Shown: in pieces, positions 1-10,085 of the stretch
Position numbering within the stretch: position 1 is the stretch's first letter
Layout: every line of letters starts with the position of its first letter
From: Heterodera schachtii
Taxonomy: Eukaryota > Nematoda > Chromadorea > Rhabditida > Heteroderidae
Direction of reading: 5' to 3'
Length of the DNA: 64,000 nt
Assembly (NCBI GenBank): GCA_023374025.1
Contig: SIJG01000067.1
Span: 622,124-686,123 of the forward strand
Translations under genes and position numbers: made by a program
The notes under the pieces: model-generated
What the model saw: only the letters and a program-made list of their open reading frames with translations
The model's database searches: none
Told to the model about the DNA's origin: nothing

Positions 1-400
1 CTCAGATAATTTTATTTTAATTCCATCCCAAGACTTAGCCCTAGATAAAGCAACATAAGTTTGACCATGGGAAAATGGTTCATCGCAATAATCTATACCA
101 ATTTTTCAAATGTTTGTGATTGACTTTTGTTGATTGTAAAAGCAAAAGCTGTTCTTATAGGAAATTGATGTCTTTTCAAAACAAAAGGGAATTTTTTTTT
201 CTTCAATTAATGTTATGCGCGGTAAAAAAATTGTTTGACCTATTTTATCTCCGCTTTTTATAATGCAATTCAAGACATGTTCCCCTGTGTCTAAAATTTG
301 TAATCTTGTTCCGTTGCATAATCCTTCTTTTACATTCATATTTCTTAATAGCATAACCATCGAATTGTGTTTTAAATTTAAAATATGATTTGGTATGCTT
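1..400 (-). pseudogene. Helitron helicase, C-terminal part in shifted frames
   Basis: The C-terminal helicase motifs are present in three different frames. Positions 205-375 encode MVMLLRNMNVKEGLCNGTRL and LPRITL. A shift at the nine-T run near 190-200 moves the RTAFAFTINKSQ-type motif into another frame, and a further shift near 100-110, at a five-T run, moves the final HGQTYVALSRAKSW block into a third. The coding sequence runs off the left edge of the window, so the Helitron 3' end (CTRR and hairpin) is not seen. Frame breaks at homopolymers can be real decay or base-calling errors, but the separate in-frame stop at 1163 argues that the copy is dead. Confidence 0.85.
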
Positions 401-1126
401 TATACATATAAGAGAGTTAAGTATTTCCGGTGTGACAGCCAATTCGCTATTTGGCTCAGTTTCATCAATGCTTAAATAAGTATGTTTTTCACCCGGAAAT
501 TTATTCATTATTTCTTCATTGTATTTATCAACTACAGTATTATATGGTGATAGAATAGCATAACTATTTAACTCATCAAAATTGCCTTTTTTTATAATTT
601 CACCAAATATTTCGTCAGCTAAATTTCCTTGACTTATACAATTATCAGGAACAGTTATAAAACCATTCTCTCCAGCTGTTCCGTTACCAATTTCAATTAG
701 CTGCCTTGCGAATTCTTTTTCATTTGGATTTGCACGCATATTTTTAGTTAATTTCATTGTTTTGAAAAAATTCCAGAGAGGTGAATTTTTAATCAACAGG
801 TCGATAGTTTCCGTTCGTGTGGCAAACTCTTTTATTGGTAAACATTGTCGAAAATCCCCACTTAGAATGAAAATTTTACCACCAAAAGGTTTTTCGTTAC
901 ACATTAATTCTTTGAGTTTTTTATCGATTAAATCTATTATAAAACGCGATGCCATAGGAGCTTCATCCCAAATAAAAATGTCTGTGTTTTTAATTTCCTC
1001 TGCTTCCAAACTTTTAATTTCAATTCCAGAAGTTGAAGTTTTTTTAATATTTAAAGGGAGTTTAAACCGGTTATGTAATGTCCGTCCTTTTTTTAATACT
1101 GTTGCGGCAATCCCAGAAAAAGCCAT
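245..1126 (-). pseudogene. Helitron helicase, core motifs (broken)
   Basis: This continues the same reading frame after the TAA at 1163. It holds the rest of the superfamily 1 helicase core: the motif around FSGIAATVL and GRTLHNRFKLP (residues 3-25), Walker B in IWDEAPM (52-58), the GDFRQ motif (90-94) and LTKNMR (126-131). These are characteristic of Helitron and PIF1 helicases; the upstream EACWRIF block favours Helitron over a host PIF1. Near 370-400 the frame shifts: after TPEILNSL the conserved VMLLRN block is found in another frame. The last 40 or so residues of this open segment are therefore out of frame and not part of the ancestral protein. Confidence 0.88.
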
Positions 1127-1162
1127 GTTACATATATTTTTATTAAACGACCTAGCTAAGTG

Positions 1163-2263
1163 TTAAATAGTTTTTAAAGTAAAAGACTTTCCGGTTCCAC
1201 CCGGGCCATCAATAAAAATATATTTTTCATTATCTTTTTCATCTATCACATTTTGTATTTTATTGATAATTGTTTTTTGTTCATCATTCATCATCGAAAT
1301 CAATCGATTAGCTATTTCAAATTCATTTTTAGGATCACAAATATCGTCTTCATCTATCATTTTCATTGAACTGTTAATCTGTGGCATATCTTCATAAGTC
1401 GACAATGATTTATCATGATATTTTAAGGATTGATCTATTAATTTTAACCCCATGTTTGTTATTTGAATGTTTGAAAAATTTGGGTATTTTCTCTTTATAT
1501 CGTCAGTCATATGCTCTTTAAATGCGTCCCATAATTTGCCTGGGTACTTTGGAGCACAATGTACTAAAATGTTTGTAAATAAGGTTCTAAGTCCTTTTGG
1601 GTGTTTTCGAGAAAAAAAACTCGCTTCTTCCATACATTTGTGCCATTCTTCATCGTCTCTGACTAAACCCCGTGCCAAACACGCTTTTGCGAAGCTATCA
1701 TATTCAATTCCATTAACAATTTTTAGGTCATTAAAACTTTTTCCATGAACATTGAGTAAAAGAAAACGTAAATAATACTTTTCTGTATCTGTCGGATGTA
1801 TCGGCACCATTCTTCCTATTTTATTTTGGTTCCCTTGTCTAGGATATTTCCATTTTCGCTCTTTTTTTATCCATGTGCAATATTTTGGCATTTCAGTATA
1901 TTTAAATGATAATGTTGGGTTTTCCTGGCAGAATTTAAAATAAGCCATTAAAGTTGAATTTTTTAAAGATGCTTCTTTTATTTGTTCAATTGTAGCATTT
2001 TTCCCATAAAAGATTTTCTGCTTATTTTCCAAATGTACATCCAATTGGTCAACTGAATGTGATTTTCCCTGCATGTGGAATTTAAAAATCCTCCAACACG
2101 CTTCACATGGGCTTAAATAACGCGCATCCAAATATTTAGAAACTTCATCATAATTCAGTACTTTTTTTGTTCCGTCTTCTCCAACTTGAATACATTCAAT
2201 CGTGGCCGCATCATATCCCTTATATATATAATCATATAAGCATTTATTCTCGAAAACCCCCAA
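1163..2263 (-). pseudogene. Helitron helicase, middle part with Walker A (broken)
   Basis: This 366-codon open segment is the region just upstream of, and into, the PIF1-like helicase domain of a Helitron rolling-circle transposon. Residues 47-65 carry the Helitron-typical RYLSPCEACWRIF block, and residues 353-360 are the Walker A loop GPGGTGKS. Six residues later an in-frame TAA (1163-1165) stops it; the same frame then continues for 12 codons into the next open segment, so this is a single nonsense change inside one gene. At the 5' side the similarity ends near 2263: the first codon is TTG, a stop lies four codons upstream, and the sequence turns into A+T-rich DNA. The HUH nuclease (Rep) domain expected upstream is absent, so the copy is 5'-truncated. 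Confidence 0.88.
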
Positions 2264-2799
2264 AATATGCTTTTATATGCACTAAAAACCTTCACCAAAT
2301 CAAAATTTTAACGTAGAAATGCTATTTTTGTGCCCCTTTCTTCATAGCATATGCGCAGAAAATATGCAAAATCATACAAATTATAACCCTATTTATAAGC
2401 GATTGAAAAAATGTAAAAATTCATTTAAATGAGGAAAATCTTACAAAATATCATTTTTCATAATTTAAAATTAATAAACAGCAGAAGTGAAAAAGCATTA
2501 ATATATAAGAGAAATATATTGAAAAGGAATAAAAAACCAAGAAAATAGCAAAATGTATAAAAAATAATTTGTTTTATTGAAAATAAACAAAATTCCTCTG
2601 ATAAACCCTAAAAATACAAAAATACGAATTCAATCCAATTTTATGAGACCAACAAATAGAATAATAGTCATTTGATTTAATTAATTCAAAAAAATAAAAT
2701 AAATTCCTAATATTAATATATTTTAAATTTTTTCAAATAAAATCATGTTAAAAGGGGAAATTCATTTTACATAAAAACGAAAAAATTAACTGGCTAAAA

Positions 2800-2889
2800 A
2801 GAGTGATCTGACCAAGTTGCTGCAAAAGAAAGACTTTTTGATCAGCATCAAAAGTTACCTTAGAATTAATTTTTTCAGAATTTTTGGGT
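2800..2889 (-). repeat. Diverged relic of the Tc3-like terminal repeat
   Basis: About 90 bp match the right arm of the complete Tc3-like element at 37722-37800, including GTGATCTGA, CAAGTTGCTG, GATCAGCATCAAAAGTTA and TTTTTTCAGAATTTTTGG, with several substitutions and small gaps. It is far more diverged than the copies at 32610 and 36922, so the family has been active at more than one time. Confidence 0.7.
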
Positions 2890-3403
2890 GATGGGAAAGC
2901 TATTGCATCTTAAATTATAAAAAACTAAAAATGAAAATTTTTAAAACAGCTAATATTACAATATCAAACCAAAATACTAGTAATTATTCAATTTCACATA
3001 GAAATTGAAATAATATACATAGGAATTAACACCACAAGAAAATAAAAAATTTACCAAATGCTTAATAATTTAAAGTACAAGGAACTAAATTTAACTCAAA
3101 ATAAGCAGAACTAATATTAAAAGACGTGATGAAAAAAAAGCATTAAAAACTGAAATTAACAATTTTTTTTTAAAATAATAACAACTATAATTTTATAATT
3201 AAATATATATGCAAATGAAAATTTATTGAAAAGAAAAATCATTCAAACCACGGAACATGGGAAAATGAAATAGAAACAAAGAAAGAATAAATTTAAAAAA
3301 AATACAACAAAATGTAATTATAAAATTGTAAAATCTATCAACAACAAAATTAACTTTTCAATTAAACATTAAATTTTTATAAATTTTAACTGTATGCGTT
3401 AAA

Positions 3404-3485
3404 AAACCAATCGCCAGGGGTATCTAATAGTCCGAGGAACCATGAAGAAAAAACCATGAAAATAGATTCAAATTAAAACAAATCT
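3404..3485 (-). repeat. Island repeat copy 1 (CATG-anchored)
   Basis: On the minus strand this reads ATTTGAATCTATTTTCATG, then TTCTTCATG, then a G+C-richer core (3412-3440) that can form a short TCC/GGA hairpin. About 45 bp of flank are shared with 19426-19475 and 20521-20564. It is not coding. Confidence 0.5.
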
Positions 3486-3588
3486 AATTTATCAAATAAA
3501 ATGTTCATTAACAATTTTAAACGAAAATTAATTAATTTTTTAAATTTAATTATATTATTAAAACAAAATAAAATCAGCAATGCTCATT

Positions 3589-3738
3589 GGTCGTTTCGTA
3601 AAATCCAATTAACCAAGCTTATAGAGAAAAAGCTTAGCTATCGAATGATACGAAGTATTTAAAATTTGATTGCCTTTAACCAAAGTTATGCCATGTTTTG
3701 TCGAAAAATTTGTTAAAATGGCATTTTACGAAACGACC
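3589..3738. repeat. Possible 150-bp element with 16-bp perfect inverted ends
   Basis: GGTCGTTTCGTAAAAT at 3589-3604 is repeated exactly inverted at 3723-3738, which suggests a small MITE-like element. No clear target duplication is seen. The outer break of the large inverted repeat (3660) falls inside it, so the right arm holds only one half (7945-8023). Confidence 0.4.
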
Positions 3739-5115
3739 CAGCACGCTTGCTAATCATTTGTTCAATTTTTTTTATTCTACGGTGGAAACTCTCGTGCACG
3801 GGACTATAAAAATAAAATTTTGTTCAAGAAAATGAATCTTTGCAGATATTTCGCCATTTTTTTAGTTATTTTTGAAATAAATAAAATTTAAATATCCTTA
3901 GGTTATAAATTATTGAGATAAATTACAGTAAATAACCCTATACTTTAATTATTGATAAATGACTCTTCTCAACAAGTGGATAACAATGTAATTACCGTGG
4001 GTTCATTAAATTTAAAAAAGACTTCTTAATTCTAAAAGGATTAACAAAGAAAACCCAGAACAACTAAATATATAAATATAATTATAAGACGAATAGATAT
4101 TGAGTCGCTTCAATTATTTGACAACTTCGAGAGAATACCAAAATTTTAAGATTTAATATAAAAAGCAATAAAAATTATAATCAAAATAAAAAAGTAATAA
4201 TATAAAAAATATTTGCAAACTTTTTGAAAAATTTTTGATAAAACAACATTTTTAAATTATAGAATATTAATTTCGTTGTTCATACATTTTAATAACATTA
4301 AAATTTTAAAAGGCAAGAAAATATAATTAATACCCAACAGATAAAATACATTTATTAATAAGGAAAGGGCCAGTCATTACATCTGACCCGAACACCGAAA
4401 CTTACCATGAAAATAAAATTAAATAATACTCTAAATAAATTAACATAATTTATATTGATAAATTAATAATAATGAATGAAAAGGTCCCAATATTTTATCA
4501 CTAATTACTAGGGCTTCCTTTTTTAGGCAAAAAAAATTGCGAAATAGGCACCTAAAAAGGCAGAAATAAAATTTCTTATTAATGATTTTAGGTAGCAAAA
4601 CACATAAAAACATAAAAAACTTCAATTGTATAAAGTTTTTTTCGAATAAGGATACATTTTTAGACCAAAATTTTTATTTAGAAAATATATATAAATTTTG
4701 GTGATCAATTTTTGATAATTTTTTTCAATTCTTAGGGGGTGTAATGTCTGAAATTTTTTCGGGCCATTTCTTAGGGGTGTGTTTTTCGTTTTTATTGCAT
4801 TTTTGTTAAGGACTTTTTCGAAAATCCTGAAATAGGCACTTTAAGCACAAAAACCCCGAAATAGGCAAAAATAGGCATTATAAAAGTCATCGTAGACACC
4901 TCAAAACAAGCGGAAAACGCGTTTTTCGTGATTATCTTTGCGTATAAGTGCGCATTTAGACATTTGCCTAAAAAAGGAAGCCCTACTAATTACAACTACT
5001 ATAAAGAATAAAATAATTGTCTCATAGCATGAAAATAAACATGAAATCTCATTTATAAATTTTCTTTTACTTATTAAATAAAATATTAAAATCTATTAAA
5101 ATGAAAATGTATTTT
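3660..5115 (+). repeat. Left arm of large inverted repeat (1456 bp)
   Basis: This is an inverted copy of 6568-8023. Paired positions always add to 11683 wherever checked, so there is no net indel, and no mismatch was found in the segments compared. Similarity ends at 3659/8024 outside and 5116/6567 inside. The arm contains a hAT-type element (4509-4985). No target duplication borders the outer ends. Confidence 0.92.
4509..4985 (+). mobile_element. Non-autonomous hAT-type element, copy in left arm
   Basis: A 477-bp element with inverted ends TAGGGCTTCC...GGAAGCCCTA, extending imperfectly inwards (CTTTTTTAGGCAAA). It is flanked by the 8-bp direct repeat CTAATTAC at 4501-4508 and 4986-4993. An 8-bp duplication and TAGGG ends are known features of hAT transposons. 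There is no transposase. A diverged relative lies at 27590-27950. Confidence 0.88.
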
Positions 5116-5609
5116 ATTTTTAATTTTATATTATATCATTTCACTATTATGGTTAAAGAAATTAAATGTTCTTAGTTTTAAAGCTAAAATAAATATTCAT
5201 TTTTATGATTACAATAACAATTTAATAAAATAATTTTAATTTATTATTTGCATTATTTTATGAATTTTTATTTTTCTTTTTAACGGAGATCCAATAATAC
5301 TATAAAGAAATATTTACAATTTGCAACATTTTATTTTGAAAAATTCTTAATAAAAATGTAAATAGACACCAATGAATTAAATAATTTTTTAAAAAATTAT
5401 ACCATAAAATTTAATTTTTTTCTTAAAATTTTTTGGTTTAAAGTTTAACCTAATTCTAAAAACCATTAAAATATTCAATATTTAATTTACAATTGAAAAT
5501 AACAAAAATTAAGTTTTTTGATATGTTTTTATTTAAGTTTTATCCATTTAAAATCATTACTAAAAAAACTTTTTTTTAATTTGTTCATATAATGAAGATA
5601 TATGTAGAC

Positions 5610-5685
5610 CAGGGGTGGGACAACTCTCGCCTCTCGTCTCTCGCCAACTCTCGCCATTTTGGTACTCTCGTCTCTCGCCTCTCAC
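5610..5685 (+). repeat. CTCTCGCC tract beside a hAT-like end CAGGGGTGGG
   Basis: CAGGGGTGGG resembles a common hAT terminus, and it is followed by six or more imperfect CTCTCGCC/CTCTCGTC units. The matching opposite end was not found within the spacer, so this may be a truncated element. Confidence 0.4.
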
Positions 5686-6055
5686 CTGTAACTTTTTTCA
5701 AATGAAATCAAAAATGACCAATATAAATTCAAAATGTTCACAACAGATTAGGGAATATTGCTACATAATAGTTTTATCCTATCTTTAGGGACTCCTGTGA
5801 TAGAGCCAAAAACGTGCCGAAATTTTTTTACAGTTGGCACGCAACTCCCGGGTCAATGTTTTGGTCATTTTCCGGAGAAAGGTTTAACGGAAAGAAACCA
5901 TTTTTGCATGAGAATTAACGAAGGCCCTGGTCACTTAAATGGACTACACAAGATAATTCTTGGGCTCTCTTTAGGGGAATAAAAGGCCCACATTTTATCA
6001 TGGATAAAACCCAAAAAATTACCGCTGAACCAGACATAAAGTTCCAGGGTACATG

Positions 6056-6204
6056 TCAACTCGCCGACGCACGACTCGCCGACGGACTAATCTTTTGTTT
6101 GTAACTTTTTTCTTTTTCTACCAATTTTTATAAAATTAATGTTATTCGGAAGCACTAAGAGTTTAGAAACTATCATTAAGCAGATGTTAAGCGATTAAAT
6201 AACT
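6056..6204 (+). repeat. Dispersed repeat shared with 28492-28641
   Basis: About 150 bp starting TCAACTCGCCGACGCACGAC align to 28493 onward with only scattered substitutions and no obvious gaps. At the second locus the inner half is part of a foldback hairpin; here the mirrored half is missing. Confidence 0.8.
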
Positions 6205-6567
6205 GACAAATTACAAAATGTTTTTTTGATGATTCATTCTTTATTTAAAAATAAAAATATTCTGTATTCGCACTGGCAATAAATCTACAAGATTTTTATA
6301 ATTTATGAACAAAACATTTAAGGCGCGCCTTTCTGCAACACCGAAACGCCTTCTTTTAAGAATCTTAACCCCGCCCTAACCAATCTCTTGTAATTAGCAA
6401 AAAATGGAATTTTTTATTAGTTAATAAATTCGTTAAAATTTGCATGAAAACATATTTAGCCAAGAAATTCTCATTTTATTTCAAAAACCTCACCACTGTC
6501 AAATCGCGACTTTAAGCGATCGTTTTATGTTTGCAAATCCTTATTATTTAATTATATGTTTGTTTAA

Positions 6568-8023
6568 AAAATACATTTTCATTTTAATAGATTTTAATAT
6601 TTTATTTAATAAGTAAAAGAAAATTTATAAATGAGATTTCATGTTTATTTTCATGCTATGAGACAATTATTTTATTCTTTATAGTAGTTGTAATTAGTAG
6701 GGCTTCCTTTTTTAGGCAAATGTCTAAATGCGCACTTATACGCAAAGATAATCACGAAAAACGCGTTTTCCGCTTGTTTTGAGGTGTCTACGATGACTTT
6801 TATAATGCCTATTTTTGCCTATTTCGGGGTTTTTGTGCTTAAAGTGCCTATTTCAGGATTTTCGAAAAAGTCCTTAACAAAAATGCAATAAAAACGAAAA
6901 ACACACCCCTAAGAAATGGCCCGAAAAAATTTCAGACATTACACCCCCTAAGAATTGAAAAAAATTATCAAAAATTGATCACCAAAATTTATATATATTT
7001 TCTAAATAAAAATTTTGGTCTAAAAATGTATCCTTATTCGAAAAAAACTTTATACAATTGAAGTTTTTTATGTTTTTATGTGTTTTGCTACCTAAAATCA
7101 TTAATAAGAAATTTTATTTCTGCCTTTTTAGGTGCCTATTTCGCAATTTTTTTTGCCTAAAAAAGGAAGCCCTAGTAATTAGTGATAAAATATTGGGACC
7201 TTTTCATTCATTATTATTAATTTATCAATATAAATTATGTTAATTTATTTAGAGTATTATTTAATTTTATTTTCATGGTAAGTTTCGGTGTTCGGGTCAG
7301 ATGTAATGACTGGCCCTTTCCTTATTAATAAATGTATTTTATCTGTTGGGTATTAATTATATTTTCTTGCCTTTTAAAATTTTAATGTTATTAAAATGTA
7401 TGAACAACGAAATTAATATTCTATAATTTAAAAATGTTGTTTTATCAAAAATTTTTCAAAAAGTTTGCAAATATTTTTTATATTATTACTTTTTTATTTT
7501 GATTATAATTTTTATTGCTTTTTATATTAAATCTTAAAATTTTGGTATTCTCTCGAAGTTGTCAAATAATTGAAGCGACTCAATATCTATTCGTCTTATA
7601 ATTATATTTATATATTTAGTTGTTCTGGGTTTTCTTTGTTAATCCTTTTAGAATTAAGAAGTCTTTTTTAAATTTAATGAACCCACGGTAATTACATTGT
7701 TATCCACTTGTTGAGAAGAGTCATTTATCAATAATTAAAGTATAGGGTTATTTACTGTAATTTATCTCAATAATTTATAACCTAAGGATATTTAAATTTT
7801 ATTTATTTCAAAAATAACTAAAAAAATGGCGAAATATCTGCAAAGATTCATTTTCTTGAACAAAATTTTATTTTTATAGTCCCGTGCACGAGAGTTTCCA
7901 CCGTAGAATAAAAAAAATTGAACAAATGATTAGCAAGCGTGCTGGGTCGTTTCGTAAAATGCCATTTTAACAAATTTTTCGACAAAACATGGCATAACTT
8001 TGGTTAAAGGCAATCAAATTTTA
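6568..8023 (-). repeat. Right arm of large inverted repeat (1456 bp)
   Basis: Mirror of 3660-5115. The open reading stretches in the two arms are identical copies in A+T-rich DNA and do not look like genes. Near identity means a recent duplication, arm-to-arm gene conversion, or an assembly artefact. Confidence 0.92.
6698..7174 (-). mobile_element. Non-autonomous hAT-type element, copy in right arm
   Basis: Exact mirror of the copy at 4509-4985, with the same target duplication (GTAATTAG at 6690-6697 and 7175-7182). The shared insertion site shows that the element was in place before the arms were duplicated, or was carried across by gene conversion. Confidence 0.88.
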
Positions 8024-9574
8024 TTTTTTCTGCGGCTTTAAGTCGACGAGAAATGCACGAAAAAAACATGTTTTACCCTTTCTATTTATGTTGTAAAGGC
8101 CAACTTGGACACATTCTTGCTGATGCTAACTTTTGAATCAATGATAAAAATAAAAATTTGGCCTTGACCCCCAAACTGATGAGAAAAAAATATTTTTTTT
8201 GCATTTTTTTAAAATTTTGCTTTAAGCAAATAATAATAATAATATTAAATTTATAAAAATTATTTTATGCACATAACTTGTTTTGCTCAACATCATCGTT
8301 GGCGAATGTGTAGCAAATTTTTGATTTGAATATTATAAGGTCATTAAAATTTATTTAATTATTATTTTGTTCTTTCAAAAATGCATTGTTCATATAGTTT
8401 ATTATTTTTATAAAAAGTTTAGCAATATTGTCTTTTTTTGTCTGTCGTCATTTTATTTTGGTTGTTTGGTAAATTTAATTGGTTTTTATTTTGTTTTTTT
8501 AATATTTTATTTTATTTATTTAAACTCGTCGCATTTTTTATTTGTTTTTGAGTTTCCAAATAGATCATAAATTCCGCGCCATTTGACAATGTTTTAAGTA
8601 TTTTTTAATACTAATTTAATTTATAATATATTGAAAATTTTATTAATTCATATTCCCGTAATTTCAAACTTAAAAATTCAAAATAAATGCTTGCTTTTGC
8701 TGGCATATAATAAGCATATTTTTTGGAATTATTATTATTTATTTAAATCCATCGCAAAATTTATTAATAATTTCTATTTCTAAATGCTTCATAAATTTCT
8801 TAATTTATGTATTTCAAATTTTTGTTCTTTGATAAATTATTTCTATAAATATTTTATGAAATGTTGAATCAAAAAGTTGTCCAAAACATTGAATATTAAT
8901 TTTGAAAGAATCAATTGAATAAGTTTATAAAAGATTTTGATGCTGAGGTGATAACTGATATAAATTTATAAGATATGACAAACAAATGTTTTTATTTGTA
9001 AAATATAATAAAAATTCTAAAATGATTTAGTTAAATAATAAAAGTTATGAAATTTATTTTATATTAATAATGATTGATAAAGCGTTATTATTTCATTTAT
9101 TTTATTATGTTTTATTAATTATTTTGCAAAATAATGCTTGGAAACAAGATAACCAATAATTAAACAATCACCACTGCAAGTGAAATCATTATATTAAAAA
9201 ATAAAACTCAAAAAATTTTAAATTTAGAGAAAGATAACAATGGCAATTTTATTCAGTGTTTTACCATTTACCATGTTAGGAAGCAAGAGTGCAAAAACTG
9301 TATTTGAAAATAAATTGTTATACATGTCATTAGAATAAATGAATAAAAAATTAATTTAAAATAAAATTAATTTATAAAAAAGAATTCGAAATAAATTATC
9401 TAAATTTAAAAAAATTAACAATAAAAATATGTAATTTTAATAATTGTATTTTTTGAAAATTAAGGTATAGGAATAATTTTTATTGGGTCATTAAAGCAAA
9501 TAAAAACAATTTTATAAATGAAATTAAAAAAAACAAAATTTCAATAAAAAGTAATTAAAAAATAAATAATTAAA
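8024..9574. other. A+T-rich non-coding DNA
   Basis: No gene is seen. 8080-8165 faintly resembles the Tc3-like arm (TGATGCTAACTTTTGA). 8500-8590 and 8735-8800 look like diverged copies of each other (ATTTATTTAAA, then a CGTCGCA/CATCGCA core, then CATAAATTTC/CATAAATTCC). Confidence 0.5.
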
Positions 9575-10085
9575 TATTTTATTTATTTATTTTTTTATTG
9601 AGCAAACCGCAAGGCAAATATACTTGCACTTATAGCGGAAAACATGGTAATGAACACAGATAAAAAAAATGAAATAAACTCAAGTCAATATCACAGTATA
9701 TACCATACATAAAATTAAAAAAATGAGATGAGATGAACCACCACCACTCAGGACTTATTTTTTGTATAAAATTTTTTCATAAGATTTTTAAATTTATTTA
9801 AACCTGATATTTCCATAACTGTTTTGGGTAATTTTGGGTCTAAATGAGTTAAGCCCATTCAATGAGCGACCTTCGAGTAGTTAATTTCTCCAATTTGCAA
9901 ATCACAAGTTTTTTTTCATGTGGTGTAGCCTTGAGGCCACATTTTTTGTATACATTTCTTGTGAAATATTTTTGAACATTTCTATTCATTTAATCGGTTC
10001 TTTTGCGGGGACATTCCATACTTCGGATGCTTATTCGAGGTGAGGCCTTATATAGCTTTTATATGCTAAGATTAAGGTACTGATA
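9575..10085 (-). pseudogene. CR1-like non-LTR retrotransposon, 3' end
   Basis: On the minus strand, codons from 10079 down to 9965 read LILAYKSYIRPHLE, stop, ASEVWNVP and IEMFKNISQEMYTK. This is the conserved C-terminal segment after the reverse transcriptase palm in CR1/Jockey-type LINEs (pattern YK.Y.RP.LEYAS.VW). It has a TAA in place of the Tyr codon and a TGA 13 codons later; after a frame change, LTTRRSLIEWA matches the following L..RR..DL block. A short 3' region ends in a TTGCTCAATAAA signal and an A+T microsatellite tail near 9575, as expected for a LINE 3' end. The catalytic part of the reverse transcriptase and the endonuclease are missing, a usual 5' truncation. Confidence 0.75.

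Larger units (their letters stand above)
2264..3588. other. A+T-rich non-coding DNA
   Basis: No coding potential was recognised. It begins where Helitron similarity stops. It contains a diverged Tc3-like arm (2800-2889) and one G+C-richer island (3404-3485), listed separately. Confidence 0.6.
5116..6567. other. Spacer between the large inverted arms
   Basis: 1452 bp, single copy in the window as a whole, but made of repeat pieces: a CTCTCGCC-rich tract after CAGGGGTGGG (5610-5685), a segment related to the duplication junction (5967-6014) and a segment shared with 28492-28641 (6056-6204). No gene is recognised; the short open stretch at 5758-5982 uses no recognisable motif. Confidence 0.6.

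Noticed and set aside
5758..5982. 74-codon open frame in the palindrome spacer
   Set aside because: It starts from a non-ATG codon and overlaps a dispersed repeat shared with the junction at 33265-33312; no family resemblance.
3660..8023. Polinton/Maverick-type large transposon
   Set aside because: No polymerase, integrase or capsid gene in arms or spacer, and no target duplication at the outer ends.
9575..10085. Independent small gene from open codons
   Set aside because: The conserved YIRPHLE...ASEVWN block with stops fits a LINE 3' relic better than a host gene.
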